From assembly GCA_032622095.1 (NCBI GenBank), contig CP136066.1, positions 3,185,784 to 3,249,783 on the forward strand: a stretch of 64,000 nucleotides of DNA, in the 5' to 3' direction. This document shows, piece by piece, positions 33,162 through 45,099 of this stretch; the stretch's first letter is position 1; every line of letters begins with the position of its first letter. Under the pieces are notes generated by a model that had not been told where the DNA came from, made no database searches, and worked only from the letters and a program-made list of their open reading frames with translations. The translations under genes and the position numbers were made by a program. This DNA is from Siphonodentalium dalli. Taxonomy: Eukaryota; Mollusca; Scaphopoda; Gadilida; Siphonodentaliidae.

Positions 33162-33464
33162 AATGTTGAGCCGGGGAACCTTAGTCAGAGAAAATATAAT
33201 AAAACAACGACATATCCCCTCAATGCATCGCGGCGAAGAACATCGATCAGATGACATATGATAAATTAACGGTAGAGTATCTCACTGCACTGGGGCGAAG
33301 TCCGAGAAAATATGATATCCTAAAGGCATTAGCCAATTCTCCAAGGATTATGTAGCAAATCATATGTAATCGGGGTTCTCGTTGAGCGGGTATCGAATGA
33401 TAGTCAATCTCAGTAGCACGATTGAATATCAGAATGTAGGAGATCACATAATCGCATATCCATA

Positions 33465-33625
33465 CTATGTGAAATATAGCGAATTATCGAAATATGAAAT
33501 ACAACGAAAAGGCGAATTAAAAAATGCAGCGAAATAGCGGGATAAAAAATGCAGCGAAATAAAGCGAAATATGGAAATCTGAAATACTGCGAAATAACGA
33601 AATACACTACAGGTATCACATACGG
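33465..33625. repeat. degenerate GCGAAATA-rich low-complexity tract
   Basis: Irregular repetition of GCGAAATA, GAAATATGAAATAC and AAAAAATGCAGCGAAAT. It may be a decayed relative of the preceding minisatellite, but no fixed period is evident. Confidence 0.7.
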
Positions 33626-33754
33626 TAATTATTAATGACATAACGGAGATATTTGGAAACAAAGTGTGTTTTAACAAAAATAACGGAAATATGTGAAGAA
33701 GTGTTTTACAATCAATCAGGTTGCAACGATTCCGTAGCCGTGGGACTGCGATGT

Positions 33755-33777
33755 GGTATATATATATATATATATAA
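33755..33777. repeat. (TA)n microsatellite at the LINE 3' end
   Basis: About ten TA units end at AATCCTTTATTTCC. On the minus strand this is GGAAATAAAGGATT followed by (AT)n, the probable 3' terminus of the LINE. Confidence 0.9.
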
Positions 33778-36665
33778 TCCTTTATTTCCTCCATGTAACG
33801 GAGAGCTTAGACTACATTTATGCAAATAATGATACAAATGAACAATAACACAATACAGAATACACCGTGTAAGCATGTACAATAAGTCAATCACAGGAGG
33901 ACATTCATGATGAATATGTATACGTTTTCATTTGATCAATTATGTAACAAAGTAATGAGATAATTCAGATACAAGTGTATAGACGACATATCTGTTTAGC
34001 CCAAAAATATGGGTTTCGAAATGTTGGGATAAGATGCAATAAGATGCTTTATACAAGGGTGACATAACTAATTAACTATATCGATAATACGCACCATAGT
34101 AGTGAGTTGGCATGTAAGATGAATTGTGTAAGACTGACAATATGGTTATGATGTGGGTCCTGTCAGCTTTGCATATTGCTAGTGATGCTATATAATATAT
34201 TGTGGTTGGGATACTCGGACGGGGTGCATACGGTATTTGCTATACTACAATGATGGAATAACAGGTATGACATCATCAGATGCCCGAAGCAGCTCGTGAT
34301 AATTGTTCCACATGCGGAGTGTACTCCTTGTTATGACTATAATAAATGTGTTAATATCTGTTATTTTTTCCCGAACATGTGGGGGGATGCATGACAGAAA
34401 TATCATCATCTGTTCGTAGGTGGTGGAGCTTGTCTATTTCTATGAAGCAAGGAATGTCAAACTGTTCAAGAAGAGTGAACCACATGTCATTCCTTGCCGC
34501 AGATATTTCCGGACACACAATGACGCTGTGTTCAACTTTGTTACTATATTATTTATTACAAAGCATACACTTTCCGTTTTCGGGAATCACGGATTTTGCT
34601 AAGAGCTTCGCTATTTCAAGGAATTGAACTTTGTATTGTGGAAAAGCTCTACACGTGAACCATAACTGCGAAACAGCCAGTGAGCTATCTGCAAAGTGTT
34701 TAAGTGAACTTTCTCTAGGAAGACGCGCGTTCCATGCCGCTTCCTGGAAGTGTGATACTCCCTGAGAGACTAGCTGCTTCCATGTTTCCTTCGATGGGAA
34801 ATTCTCGTTTTGAACGAACGCAATTAAATGAGATTTGAGATCGTATTTCTCCAAGATTAAGATTATATCTGATATAAACGAATGCTCGCTGTCTAAACGA
34901 TACATGAAAATTTCTTTTGAGGATTTTATCAGGGATGTCCTACATAGACTTCCGAGTATCACGAGTTTGCGTTTGTCAATGAGGGCCGTAATGGGGAATG
35001 TACCTAGGAGGCCCAGTACAACATCAGTTCGGGTCCTATATGGGAGCCCTTGAATTTGTTTTAGGCAAACTCGATGGGTTTTTTCCAATGAATTTTCGTT
35101 CGTTGTGGATATGCCGGAAATAAATTCGCTCCCATATAGGCCTCTTGGTAAGACAATTGTGTTATATAACAGGTTTGAACTAAGTCGAGTTATTCCCCCA
35201 GCATACATGCCGGCATTGCTCAGCATGAAATATGATGCTCTAAGTTACTGACAAATGTGATTAGTGAGGTTGTTCATCTGATCCTTGTTACTGAGGGGAA
35301 TACCAAGATCCGTAACTTGGTTCGACTTATGAATGGGTTTTCCATTTATAAGCCACGATTTTGTACTTCTAGATGTTTGAACGAATGTCCGCCCATTGAA
35401 CACTATCATTTTAAATTTGTCTTGGTTATATTTGAATCTCCATTTTTGACTGAATGAACTATATATGTTACGCAGTAGTTGTAGACCCGAAGCGGTTAAA
35501 GTCAGTAGAGTCATGTCAGCTGCTTGGGTTGGTGATACACACAATGAGGAGCCAAAGCGCAAGCCATATTTGCTCTGTTCAAGAGTGTGTATAAGGTCGT
35601 CAATGACTATCATGTAGAACAGAGGGGACAGGATATAGCCCTGTCTGGTTCCCTGTTGTATTTCGAAAAGGCGAGAAACACAGCCATTGAACCGGACAGA
35701 GCACTTTAATCCACATAAGAGGGAGTTGATGATGTGCCAAATTTTCCCTTGGAAGCCACGCTGATATAGTTTGAGAAGAAGTCCGTTAGTCCAAATGGTA
35801 TCAAAGGCTTTATGGACATCTAAGAAACATGCAAATAAGGTACTATGATTTTCGGCTGTGAACGATATTGATTCATGTATTATAAATGAGGAGTTTAAAC
35901 AGCTAATTCATATTTGGAAACCATGTTGAAGAGGGCGCACTTTCATGAGTTGGGGGATATTGGTTTCAAGGCGCACGAGAATTATTTTCTCAAATATCTT
36001 GTATAGGATAGGAAGCAATGTGATGGCGCGGTAACTGTCAAACTGCTTGTAGGGTTTGTTTCCTCCTTTATATAGAGGAATTATCATGCCGACTTTTGCT
36101 TGTGCGGGTACGTGATTGAATTTTAGCATTTTCGACAAGAGCCTAACTATTGAGAGCTGGAGGAAATCACCACCATGTACAATGTGCTCATAACACAGTG
36201 AATTGAATCCTGGAGCTTTGCCTTTTTTGGCCGATTTCAGTACGTTTTTAAGTTCTTCTAAAGAAATTTCATAGCATAGTTCGGTATCAAGGTCTGATGT
36301 TTCGAGAAGCTGCGATAGTTCTTCGACTTGGTTATTGACATATGTATGGTGGTTTTCGTCGAAGTCATCGCTGACTAATGGGGAATAGAGGTTTTCAAAG
36401 TAAGATGCCCATGCTTGTATCACGTCACTTGGTTCTCTTAGTGTGGAACTATTTACTTCAAATAGATAATTTGACGTGATACCTCTATCGGAGCGTCTTT
36501 TATTGAAGATTCTAAAAAAGGCGTTAATATCCATTTCTGCTAATCTATCAAGACGATCATCAAGTTGTTGGATGTGTTTTTCGTTTGATTTCCGAAATTC
36601 ACGACGAAATAAACATTTTGATTCCTTGTATGCTCGGTATGCAGGGTGTGATGATATTATATCGA
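33777..36665 (-). pseudogene. LINE (non-LTR retrotransposon) reverse-transcriptase pseudogene
   Basis: Minus strand, one reading frame from about 36,660 to below 34,549. It is broken only by in-frame stops at 35,908-35,910 (TGA), 35,245-35,247 (TAA) and 34,549-34,551 (TAA). Order: a linker with IQQLDDRLDRLAEMDINAFF; AKKGKAPGFNSL; IIPLYKGGNKPYKQFDSYRA, ITLLPILYKIFEK; motif A, FLDVHKAFDTIW (35,791-35,826); motif B, QGTRQGYILSPLFY (35,619-35,656); motif C at 35,508-35,533, which reads QAADM where YADD is expected, so one catalytic Asp is Ala. The C-terminal domain runs to a CxxC...H...C knuckle split by the last stop. The 3' UTR ends GGAGGAAATAAAGGATT then (AT)n. No endonuclease is present, so it is 5'-truncated near 36,665. 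The clade is CR1/Jockey/I-like, not resolved. Confidence 0.95.
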
Positions 36666-37604
36666 GTACATACGCATTTTACTTATCAAACTGGGTTCAT
36701 TAACGACATCCCGGTATAATGTGGCGTCACGTTATTCCGTGGATGGCCACATGTTTACAATGAAGAGGTCTTTGTTAGTACAACTGAGTGTATGTTTTCC
36801 CATTGGGAGTGTACCTTATTCAATGAAACAATTAACTGGCAATACACGTGTTAGTGCATTCGTTATAATGCTGATTGGTAATCAACTTGATGTAATAATG
36901 ATTACTCCCAGGTGTGTGATTTCTGTGATTTACCACACATCGATTATTTCCCACCATCCCGTTTCAGAAATGATGATTTACCGTACTTGTGCATTAAACA
37001 ATTTAATCGCATATAATAATCAGCCTGTTCTTCCGAAAATCAGCACTTTATGGGCTTCTAATGTGATTTGGTTTAGGTTCACAGTCGGCGTAGAAACGCC
37101 CCATTGAATGTGAGCCCACAGAGAACTGAAGTGCCATTATTCCACTTGTGTAAGCTTATTATATGCGAACACTCATAATGACTAAACCTACCCGCGACTT
37201 ACCAGATATACGCGCTTTCAAAAGTATGTGTGTTCACTGTGGCCCGCGCCGTAAAACGGAATAACGGATATAAGTCCCATATGGGCCATTTCAGAATCAA
37301 ATAATCCATGAAACCATGTGAATATTATCGGCTGAATTCTGGTCTCTGGTCTAGACCACCCTAATAATCACGGTGTTCCAAGTCAGGACGTGGTCTCGCG
37401 AAACCACCTGGTCCCAACTGGGATTGGCGGATTATTGTACAATCAACGACAATCAAACGACCTAAGGACAAAAGCGTGCTGCGCGCTGGATCGAGATTGT
37501 CGTGTTGGTGTCGGCAAACCTGACCGCGTGAAATCGGCTTATCTCCGTATTGTATAGAGGTACCCGTATGCCGTAGCCGTTAGACATGGATCATTGGTCA
37601 GGGG
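36666..37604. other. no recognisable gene
   Basis: A 128-codon plus-strand frame (36,721-37,107) shows no motif and lies in AT-rich unique sequence. I do not consider it a gene. Confidence 0.35.
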
Positions 37605-37895
37605 TGGTGCGGATTTATTACCCTCTATGCGGATGTCACGACGTTATTATTTTACGGGTGGAGGAAAGTCTACGCAGAGAGTAAATTTCACCGATAGATC
37701 GCTCCGCTGTGTGTAGAAACCACCTACCTCGGAAAGTAACCGACAAACTTTCCCAGATACACGAATCAGGTTATCCTCACTTAACGTGGATCGCGAATCC
37801 GCGCTTGTCGGCGTTCGAACCAACTTCGTCAGTGCTAGACGGCATATGGCGGCATAATGCACTGATCGTTCTACCAACGGGACCACCGGGGTCCT
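37605..37895 (-). mobile_element. tRNA-derived SINE
   Basis: On the minus strand the head reads GGTGGTCCCGTTGGTAGAAC (A-box like). About 60 bp later comes GTTGGTTCGAACGCC (a good B box). The body contains GGTTACTTTCCGAGGTAGGT, GGTTTCTACACACAGC and CTTTCCTCCACCCGTAAAAT, then AACGTCGTGACATCC. The last part parallels the tails at 56,160-56,210 (CCTCCACCACTAAGACTGGC, AATGTCGTGATATGG). A tRNA gene is unlikely because the cloverleaf does not close and the body continues well past it. Confidence 0.72.
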
Positions 37896-37899
37896 TTCC

Positions 37900-39000
37900 A
37901 TTCAATGTATGCACGTAGTGTCAAATATTGTGTGTTCAGATCAAGAACCAACTATATATTTTTCAACTTTGAGTCAAAATATTACACTGTAATTACATTC
38001 AGTTCAAGTCATTCCAACCCCCGCCCCCACCCATAACTGGCTTATTGCGTTAGGTTCGTAACTTCTAACAGGTTCTGACAATGCGGTATATACATGTATC
38101 AATTAGAATATTGCTAACTTAAAGAGGAAAATATTCAATTGTCTCTGGAGTTGTGAATTTAGTGGGTTGCACAGAAATGATAAGTTCAACACCCCGACCC
38201 CAACACAACCCATTTAGTCCCATACCTGCATGTTTCGCCCATGTCGCCACTCCCCTGTTCGGGACTATTATGACTGTACTGTACCGGCTGAAATTGTCAA
38301 GTCCATATCTTATATTTAAGTCATGCTGTGAACGTGGTGTTTTAAAGTTGGAACATCGGATTTCCTAAAAATATTCATGGTTGCTGTCGCAACCAAACTG
38401 TGGTCCAACTTTAGGAGCTGGAAATTGCATGCATTCCTGGTAAATTAGATGGAAGAACCTGACAAACATAAGTTGATTTTTTTTATTTCTGTGATTTTGG
38501 AACATCAAATATTTGTTTGTTTTGTTTTTTTGCTACCGGTACCAAAACTTGATTCTTTTCCTAATTTCGATCAAATATTTGAACTGAAATTGTTGTCAGT
38601 TGAAAACATTTCGAACCATTATTATAGGGGGTATCAGGTGGGAATTTCCAACAACTTGAAATAATGAGGTACCTGTTGGAAATTTTCAATTCATTGGGGT
38701 GAGGGGGTGACAGGTGTTGTTGCAATGTAATTTCGCGGACTTGTGAATTTGCAATAAGTTGAACATTTAGAAAGATTCTAACTAACTATCGCCGTGGTTG
38801 AAGTTATTGAAAATTATTGTCCAGAAGTGTGGGGGGTGGGGTCTTGAAACAAAATCCACAATACAAGGTCTGAGTGGGAGGGTTGTATATTGAGTCCCGA
38901 TCGCAGATATTTTCAATGCCATATCATTTTGTTCCAAATCCATTTTTAAAGGCAAATTATGACAAATAAACAAATTTGGAATGTCAAGGCTTAAGAAACT
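37900..39000. other. no recognisable gene
   Basis: AT-rich, with G-runs near 38,700, 38,830 and 39,006. Frames of 60-72 codons have no motifs. Confidence 0.35.
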
Positions 39001-41184
39001 GGAGCAGGGGGGGGGGTCCCATTTAATTTAATTTAATTAAATTTAATCGGATATGTCCTTATTTTGTACCACAATTTGTTTTGTTTTGTCTTAATATAAT
39101 TTGATTGTTTTGCTGTTATATTTCATATCCAGTCCAGCAATAATTTATTCCCAAATGATGAATTAGTGCTTTCAAAACTAACTCCGACCTCAATTCATTT
39201 CAGAAAGACGGAACTAAGGACACCCGCATCCAACGCGAATTACGTTCCGATTGCAAATCGTCTATCATCTTTATTTATCCGTGTCGACCACACCCATCGA
39301 TAACATATTGCGCGTAGAATAATAGCAATAAAATCTGACTTAATTCATCTAACGGTAGTATGCTGCAAACAACACACGGATATTTAAAATAAAACTCCAG
39401 TGTAAAGCCAACTAAACATACGCATGATTGGCAATCAAATTACCAATCTGTATTGTTACTGCGAAACCAGAAATTGGTATTCTCGTCTCAGGTTCAATTC
39501 TTGGTTTATACAAAAATCTCAGACCAGGTGGGTACTAGGTCTCAGTTGTAGACTATTACCTATAACACACATTATTATCGATTATATTATATTGTGTCCT
39601 GTGCATATATAACTATAATATATCATCTACACGGCATACCAATATAACACAATTCCTAATTGGTTAACATAAAGATAGATGCTTCCAAAAAACACATATG
39701 TTTCTGTTACCAGAACGTGTACGTTACCACATGGTTCGAATTATGAACAGACCGACACAGGCTTGAATGGCAATACGAAGGCAAACCTTGGTTTACGTAA
39801 ACCTGAGTTTCAAAAAGACGAGAATACGGACCAGTGCGGACCAATAATCCCAGCAAACTCGCTCTGAAACCGTGGTTTCGGCCTGGTCTAGGCTATAGTT
39901 TACACGAAGCCTGAGACCATAATTCGTCCGATTAGGTTGAGTATGAACCCATTTGCCAGAAGGTTTGTTGGTCATTAGATAGCAGTATACTCCCAATTCG
40001 GCTCTCCTGGGATCATACTTTATAATTGAAAGTGGTCTGTTTGACGCCGAAGATAATAAAATCATATAAAGATAAAACATGTTGTAGATTGTTTCACTTC
40101 TTGTGAGATGTTGTGACAACTGTAGCTCAAACTTAGTGTTTCATGTGAAAAAAAATAGTTGTGCATATTTATAGTTAGAAGCGGATTTTACTTACTCGCA
40201 ACACGAGGTTGTCATAAGCGGACGGATCGCATGTAAAGACGATGTATGTATACAATGTACCAATCAAACACAGTGGCGAGTGGGTTATGAGTGTCGCCGT
40301 GCATTGTTAGCATAGTCATATGTTGGAAACTAGAGCGAAATCGTCTTCTGTGGACTACTTGTATAATGTCCAGAGCAAAATGTCCAAACAAATTGAGTAA
40401 CTGGTAAAGCTGGAATCGACTTGAATGCTAGACGATTGGGCCACATGTGCAGAGTCTATATGGCAAAAGCCATATTAACCACACATAACGCATCTAAACG
40501 CCATATTAAGCATACATAACGCATCTGAACCCATCAACTGAGGCTCATGGTATTACAGATTCACACGCAGTGCAGCCTTAAGTTGTTGCGCTGGCAGTTC
40601 GCTGTCATCATGAACAAACAGTGACCTATATCCAGCACAATTCTGAATGGAAAACCTGTGTTAGGAACCTGTTTTATTTCCGGTGATTAACCATTATCGT
40701 ATCTAATACTGCACTGTTAACTTCAATGTTACAGTATGGTATGTAAACAAAACTTGAAAGCGATACAAAAATCGCTTAGAAAACTGTTCTATCTCCACGG
40801 CTAAAATTATAATTTAAGAAATTGTGGTTAAGTTTATGCCGGATCACACCACATCATGTATAAGTACGCGACTGTCGGTCAACAGTTATGTGAGTTTTCA
40901 AAACCTCAACATGTTCAAGTGGAGTGTTCTCCCACTATATACAGTGGCGGCGGAACGTCTATACTGGTTTTTAAACCCATCTTATTATTTTTTATCATTT
41001 TGGCTTACAGTCTTTAACAATATTTTATCATTTTCTATAATCAGTTCTTACATGTTTAATCATTTCTTATCATTTTAGCATACATTCTTTAACATTTGTT
41101 GTCAATGCTTATCATTATATCTAACAATTTGTTATTATTTTTATTTAATTTGTTCTTACATTTTTTAACAATTATCAAATACTA
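39001..41184. other. no recognisable gene; minor repeats
   Basis: GGTTTACGTAAACC is a perfect 14-bp palindrome near 39,789. CATATTAACCACACATAACGC and its near copy make a 31-bp duplication at about 40,472-40,530. Frames up to 108 codons show no motif. From about 40,985 the text (TCATTTT, TTCTTACA, TTTAACAA repeats) resembles the inner spacer of the palindromic cassettes. Confidence 0.4.
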
Positions 41185-41312
41185 TAATTATATTAAATGT
41201 TACGCAATGCATTCTCTTATATATGCCAGGCGACCTCTTGTCGACTCGCATATATAAGATAATATATTATAACATTATTTTCGAAAAAAATCCGGAAGCT
41301 CCCGTCATGAAA
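41185..41312. mobile_element. degraded palindromic cassette in a third backbone
   Basis: It contains GCAATGCATTCTCTTATATA, TGCCAGGCGACCTCTTGTCG and ACTCGCATATATAAGATAAT, a decayed form of the 69-bp palindrome. Downstream is GGAAGCTCCCGTCATGAAAG, then GGTTAA. AAGGG-TTAA is again a piggyBac-like end, but the subterminal GCTCCCGTCATGA is not that of family 1. The same subterminal string follows another cassette trace at 51,990. No left end is identifiable. Confidence 0.6.
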
Positions 41313-41389
41313 GGGTTAATGCATAATAATACTGGTGTTGTTTTGCTTTGCCTGCGCTAAATCTTCCGAATCGTCGAGAGCAAGTATAC

Positions 41390-41514
41390 TGCGTAAAACA
41401 TCAAGTCGCATGCATGGGTCCATACAGCCTGACGTGGATGTTATATCCCTCGGTAAAACACCAAGTCGCATGGGTCCTATACAGCCTGAAGTGGATGTTA
41501 TATCCCTCGGAATG
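41390..41514. repeat. 62-bp tandem duplication
   Basis: Two copies of GTAAAACACCAAGTCGCATG, ...CATACAGCCTGACGTGGATG, TTATATCCCTCGG. The second lacks a few bases. Confidence 0.88.
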
Positions 41515-41695
41515 TTACGCGGCGTCTAGTCTAGTCTGACAGAGATATCGCCGGTATCCCGTAAAATACGATAACTAATTTTTTTCATCTCGTTTCGCGA
41601 GATTGACAAAAGTGGTTTATTTGGCATTTTGACTGCCCTGATTAATTCTCCAATGAGAACTTGAGTCGTCTTGTTTCCTAAATTAGATTAAGAAA

Positions 41696-42930
41696 GGGCT
41701 GGGATATATTGACAGCTTGTATGAGGAGAAGTCCAAACATTCATTATTGATGTTCCCGTGTGGGGTTTCATTGATGTGGTGCTGCGATAGCGCCATTTTT
41801 CATGCAGCAATCGTTGAGATATAATTATCTGTTCGCTGTTAGTGTGCAATTCGTAGATACTGAACATGAGGGGGAGGGGTGAATAAAACGCTATTCGCGT
41901 GTATCGGAGATAATAGAGACCTTTCGCAAAAATCACTTTTACGATTACGTATAGGATATACTGTCATAGTAAGGTGGACACCATCACAACTTACATACAA
42001 TGGTTAATTGGTGAAACGGCATATGCCCCACTCTATTCAGTTACACATATATTTGAAGGAAAAAGTCATGTATGTCTCTTTCAGATCCCATGTTATTATC
42101 CGTGTGTAATACTGTTAGAGCGTCCCCAAGCAGGGCCGGTGGCACATTCTTGACACATCTGCACATAATTAAACTGCGTGGGGTATATTTCGTCTCATAT
42201 AGGAACTCTCGTGCGAAAAGATCGAATTTTGGCCGTATACTGGCAGGATATTTCCATATCCGTAATCGTATTCGTGATTTTGCGAATAGTCTCTAGTGTG
42301 GGTCAACGACACGCATACGAATAGTAATCTACAATGTACAACATACACGTATTTTGAACCAAATAGCCCAAGTTCATGCTGCCGTGGATCCAATGACAAT
42401 GGTTCTTTGTGGGTGTATAATGTTTTGGTTCTCCGTTGGTAGCGTTTGAAATACAATCCAGAACCAAACATATATACACGCAGTCAGCCAATGAACCAGA
42501 ATATTTAAAATAAGACTGCTACTAAATACTTAGCGAATCACAATAATTATATATACTTCGGTTTTAAAATGTTTATGTCCCCTATTAACATAAGAACTGA
42601 ACGGCGATTTCAATGTGGTCATAGGATTTTGACCGCGAGAAAAATCAGCAAACAGTAGGTGTATGCTTTAAACAACTGTTTCTTAATCCATAGATAACAA
42701 ACATACAAACACAGCTACGATGACCACGATTGGAAGCGTTCGTTGTGTGGTAATTACTTGGTTCCACAGTTACAACTTGTCCCTAAGCTGCGATATATTG
42801 ACATGTTGCAGGAGGAGAAGTCCACACATTCCTTATTGATGTTCCCATGTTCGCTTTCAATGGATGTGTCGCTGCAATAACGCATTCTCCTAGTGGCCAT
42901 CGTTGAGAGAATACTAGCTGTTATTATATC
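41696..42930. repeat. direct repeat pair of about 150 bp
   Basis: 41,696-41,845 (GATATATTGACAGCTTGTAT, GAGGAGAAGTCCAAACATTC, ATTGATGTTCCCGTGT) resembles 42,784-42,930 (GATATATTGACATGTTGCAG, GAGGAGAAGTCCACACATTC, ATTGATGTTCCCATGT). About 940 bp of unique sequence lies between, in which I see no gene. The family is unknown. Confidence 0.8.
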
Positions 42931-43130
42931 AGGCTCTCGTGTATCATAGGTACACACTCATGCACCTAGAGGCTAAGTAAAACAATACGATCGTGTGTGC
43001 ACGTTAATGTGTACCAACTACAAGTGTATGTGAATATTTCAGTCGATTATTTAACCCTTTGAAACGCCGTTTAATTACAATACTCCAAATTGGAATTTAT
43101 TATTGTAATGTGTACTATGTTATGCTAATA

Positions 43131-43582
43131 TGTGACCCGCCATATCAAATCCAGTCGTAAGTCGGGATTTGTTTACCCTGTGCCAATGCATTCTCGTATA
43201 TATGCGAGTCGACCATAGGTCGCCTCGCATATATAAGAGAATGCATTGGCCTAACAATTTTTGACAATTTTAATAATTTGTTCTTGTATTCTTTAACAAT
43301 TTTATAATTTAACCCATACAGAGCCCAGACAAACATGAGCAGACGACACTCTTCTATATGCTTCTATATATGTGTGGGGCTCCCTGCAGGGTAATGGATT
43401 TTTTTTATTTTATGTCCTAAAAATTGTAAGAAACATTTATTTAAAAAAAATGATAGAAAATTGTTAGGCCAATGCATTCTCTTATATATGCGAGGCGACC
43501 TATGGTCGACTCGCATATATAAGAGAATGCATTGGCACAACCAAATCCCGACTTACGACTGGATTTGATATGGCGGGTCACA
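43131..43582 (-). mobile_element. family-2 MITE (TA-flanked) with the palindromic cassette, copy Q
   Basis: A 452-bp element with TA on both sides (43,129-43,130, 43,583-43,584). The ends are TGTGACCCGCCATATCAAAT and its exact complement. Both 69-bp palindromes are present; the left has TCTCGTATATATGCG. The inner spacer, with CCTGCAGGGTAATGG and the GAGCCCCACA stem, runs opposite to copy I. The right cassette edge reads GGCACAACC rather than GGCACAGGG. Confidence 0.93.
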
Positions 43583-43584
43583 TA

Positions 43585-44239
43585 TAGGCAGGCGACAGGC
43601 AATCAGGTAGCTACCACCTGTCAAATAAAATATACCGATCTTCAAAAGCTTTTGGGCGTAGGCCTTCTTCGTTTGATATTATTCAGACTAAATCGCATGA
43701 TGAAAATAAGGGGCAAAATACGTGTACACGTAACAGTGGCTGATCCGCCAACACACATGTATGTTTAACTGAATGTCATCGTGTGATTTAATCTGACACA
43801 TATCAACTGAAGAATGCATAAGGACGAAAGCATTGAAGAGCAACGTCTTGTATGTGTCAACTAACAGGGAACATCACACTAACATGTCTACTCAGCACAG
43901 TCAACATACAGGGAACCTCTCACTAAACTGTCCACTGACAATGACAAATCGGGATATATGTTTCGTTCGGTTTTAATCAAAACGTTGATTAGAAGTTCGA
44001 ATATCATACATGTAGCTTAATTTAAAACTCGCCAAATATCCCTAAACAACTCATGTTCTTAACTGAGAGATCTACATTTTTCAGTCAAAGGTTGAGTAAC
44101 ACTGTTGAGTAAAATTATAGTCACCGAAATTGTCAGTGTATATTTAGGACGATCATCAATTATTATCATACGTGTACCATTGCTACATTTCTCCTTCACA
44201 GAAAACACATCTATGTTGATCTAATAATACAACCCCATT
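43585..44239. other. no recognisable gene
   Basis: AT-rich. CAGGGAACATCACACTAACA and CAGGGAACCTCTCACTAAAC form a weak 46-bp repeat near 43,867-43,930. Nothing else nameable. Confidence 0.35.
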
Positions 44240-44310
44240 GCTCACGTCCTGGTGTGGCATAGCGTTAATCCGACGTTAAATCCTAACTAATCAAACTAAC
44301 AATAACACTG
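44240..44310 (+). mobile_element. SINE 3' tail
   Basis: It reads GTGTGGCATAGCGTTAATCC, GACGTTAAATCCTAACTAATC and AAACTAAC, matching the GATATGGC...GACGTTAAACC...AATC tail seen at 52,640-52,690. 5'-truncated. Confidence 0.55.
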
Positions 44311-44502
44311 CTACGGCGGTGAGTTAATACGTCGACACCCATTTGAACCAAAATGTCTGAGTAGCCAGACGTGGAATTCTCATTCTTTATCAGCCGATGT
44401 TGCCACTCATTTCACGGGTCCTACAATAGCTCACTTGTAAACAACATGTGATGGCAATATGTATGTAGTGATTGTATAGCGCCCATACCGAACCTCTGTT
44501 AA

Positions 44503-44895
44503 CCCTTTACCCAACAAACCGGCCAAAACCGGCCAAATAAAGCTTCAACAGCCAAATATATTTTCGGTCTGTCTCAATAGAACCATACAAATATGGATAT
44601 CATTGGAACCGGCTCCTTGGCCACATTGTGATAGTTACAGTTATACCCTGTGCCAATGCATTCTCTTATATATGCGAGTCGACCATAGGTCGCCTCGCAT
44701 ATATAAGAGAATGCATTGGCCTAAAAAAAATCTTTTTTTTAACACTTTTTACCATTTTTTCTTACAATCTTTAACAATTTTATAATTTTTAATGTGTTAA
44801 GCCAATGCATTCTCTTATATATGCGAGGCGACCTATGGTCGACTCGCATATATAAGAGAATGCATTGGCACAGGGCCCTTCTGTTGGGTAAAGGG
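44503..44895 (+). mobile_element. family-1 MITE copy P
   Basis: A 393-bp element with TTAA at 44,499-44,502 and 44,896-44,899. Both 69-bp palindromes are perfect, and the unique arm carries AAAACCGGCCAAATAAAGC. It has few differences from the consensus of dispersed copies, so it is probably a relatively young insertion. Confidence 0.95.
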
Positions 44896-45099
44896 TTAAA
44901 AAATACTATAAGCAATCGTGAACATCCAGCTACCATAATGGCAACAATTGGACACAACCCATGACTATGGTGTTACTATTATTAACAATAACTTCCTGTA
45001 TTTTTACATTAAATATCTACATTGAATAAACCCATACCACGTAACGTATGCATGTCAATTACCATCGAATATGGTATATGGATATTATATATGTACTTA

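Noticed and set aside
32390-33257. Cluster of minus-strand frames of 67-134 codons with transmembrane-like repeats
   Set aside because: Produced by the CATAACGG minisatellite. The repeated hydrophobic text follows from the repeat unit.
36721-37107. 128-codon plus-strand frame as a gene
   Set aside because: No motif, no neighbouring exon signals, and AT-rich composition like the intergenic DNA.
37810-37895. Possible tRNA gene on the minus strand
   Set aside because: A and B boxes are present, but a closed acceptor stem and standard length are not, and a SINE body continues downstream.
43052-43070. TTAACCCTTTGAAACGCC as another piggyBac-like end
   Set aside because: No inverse partner with TTAA is found within the next kilobases, so a chance match is likely.
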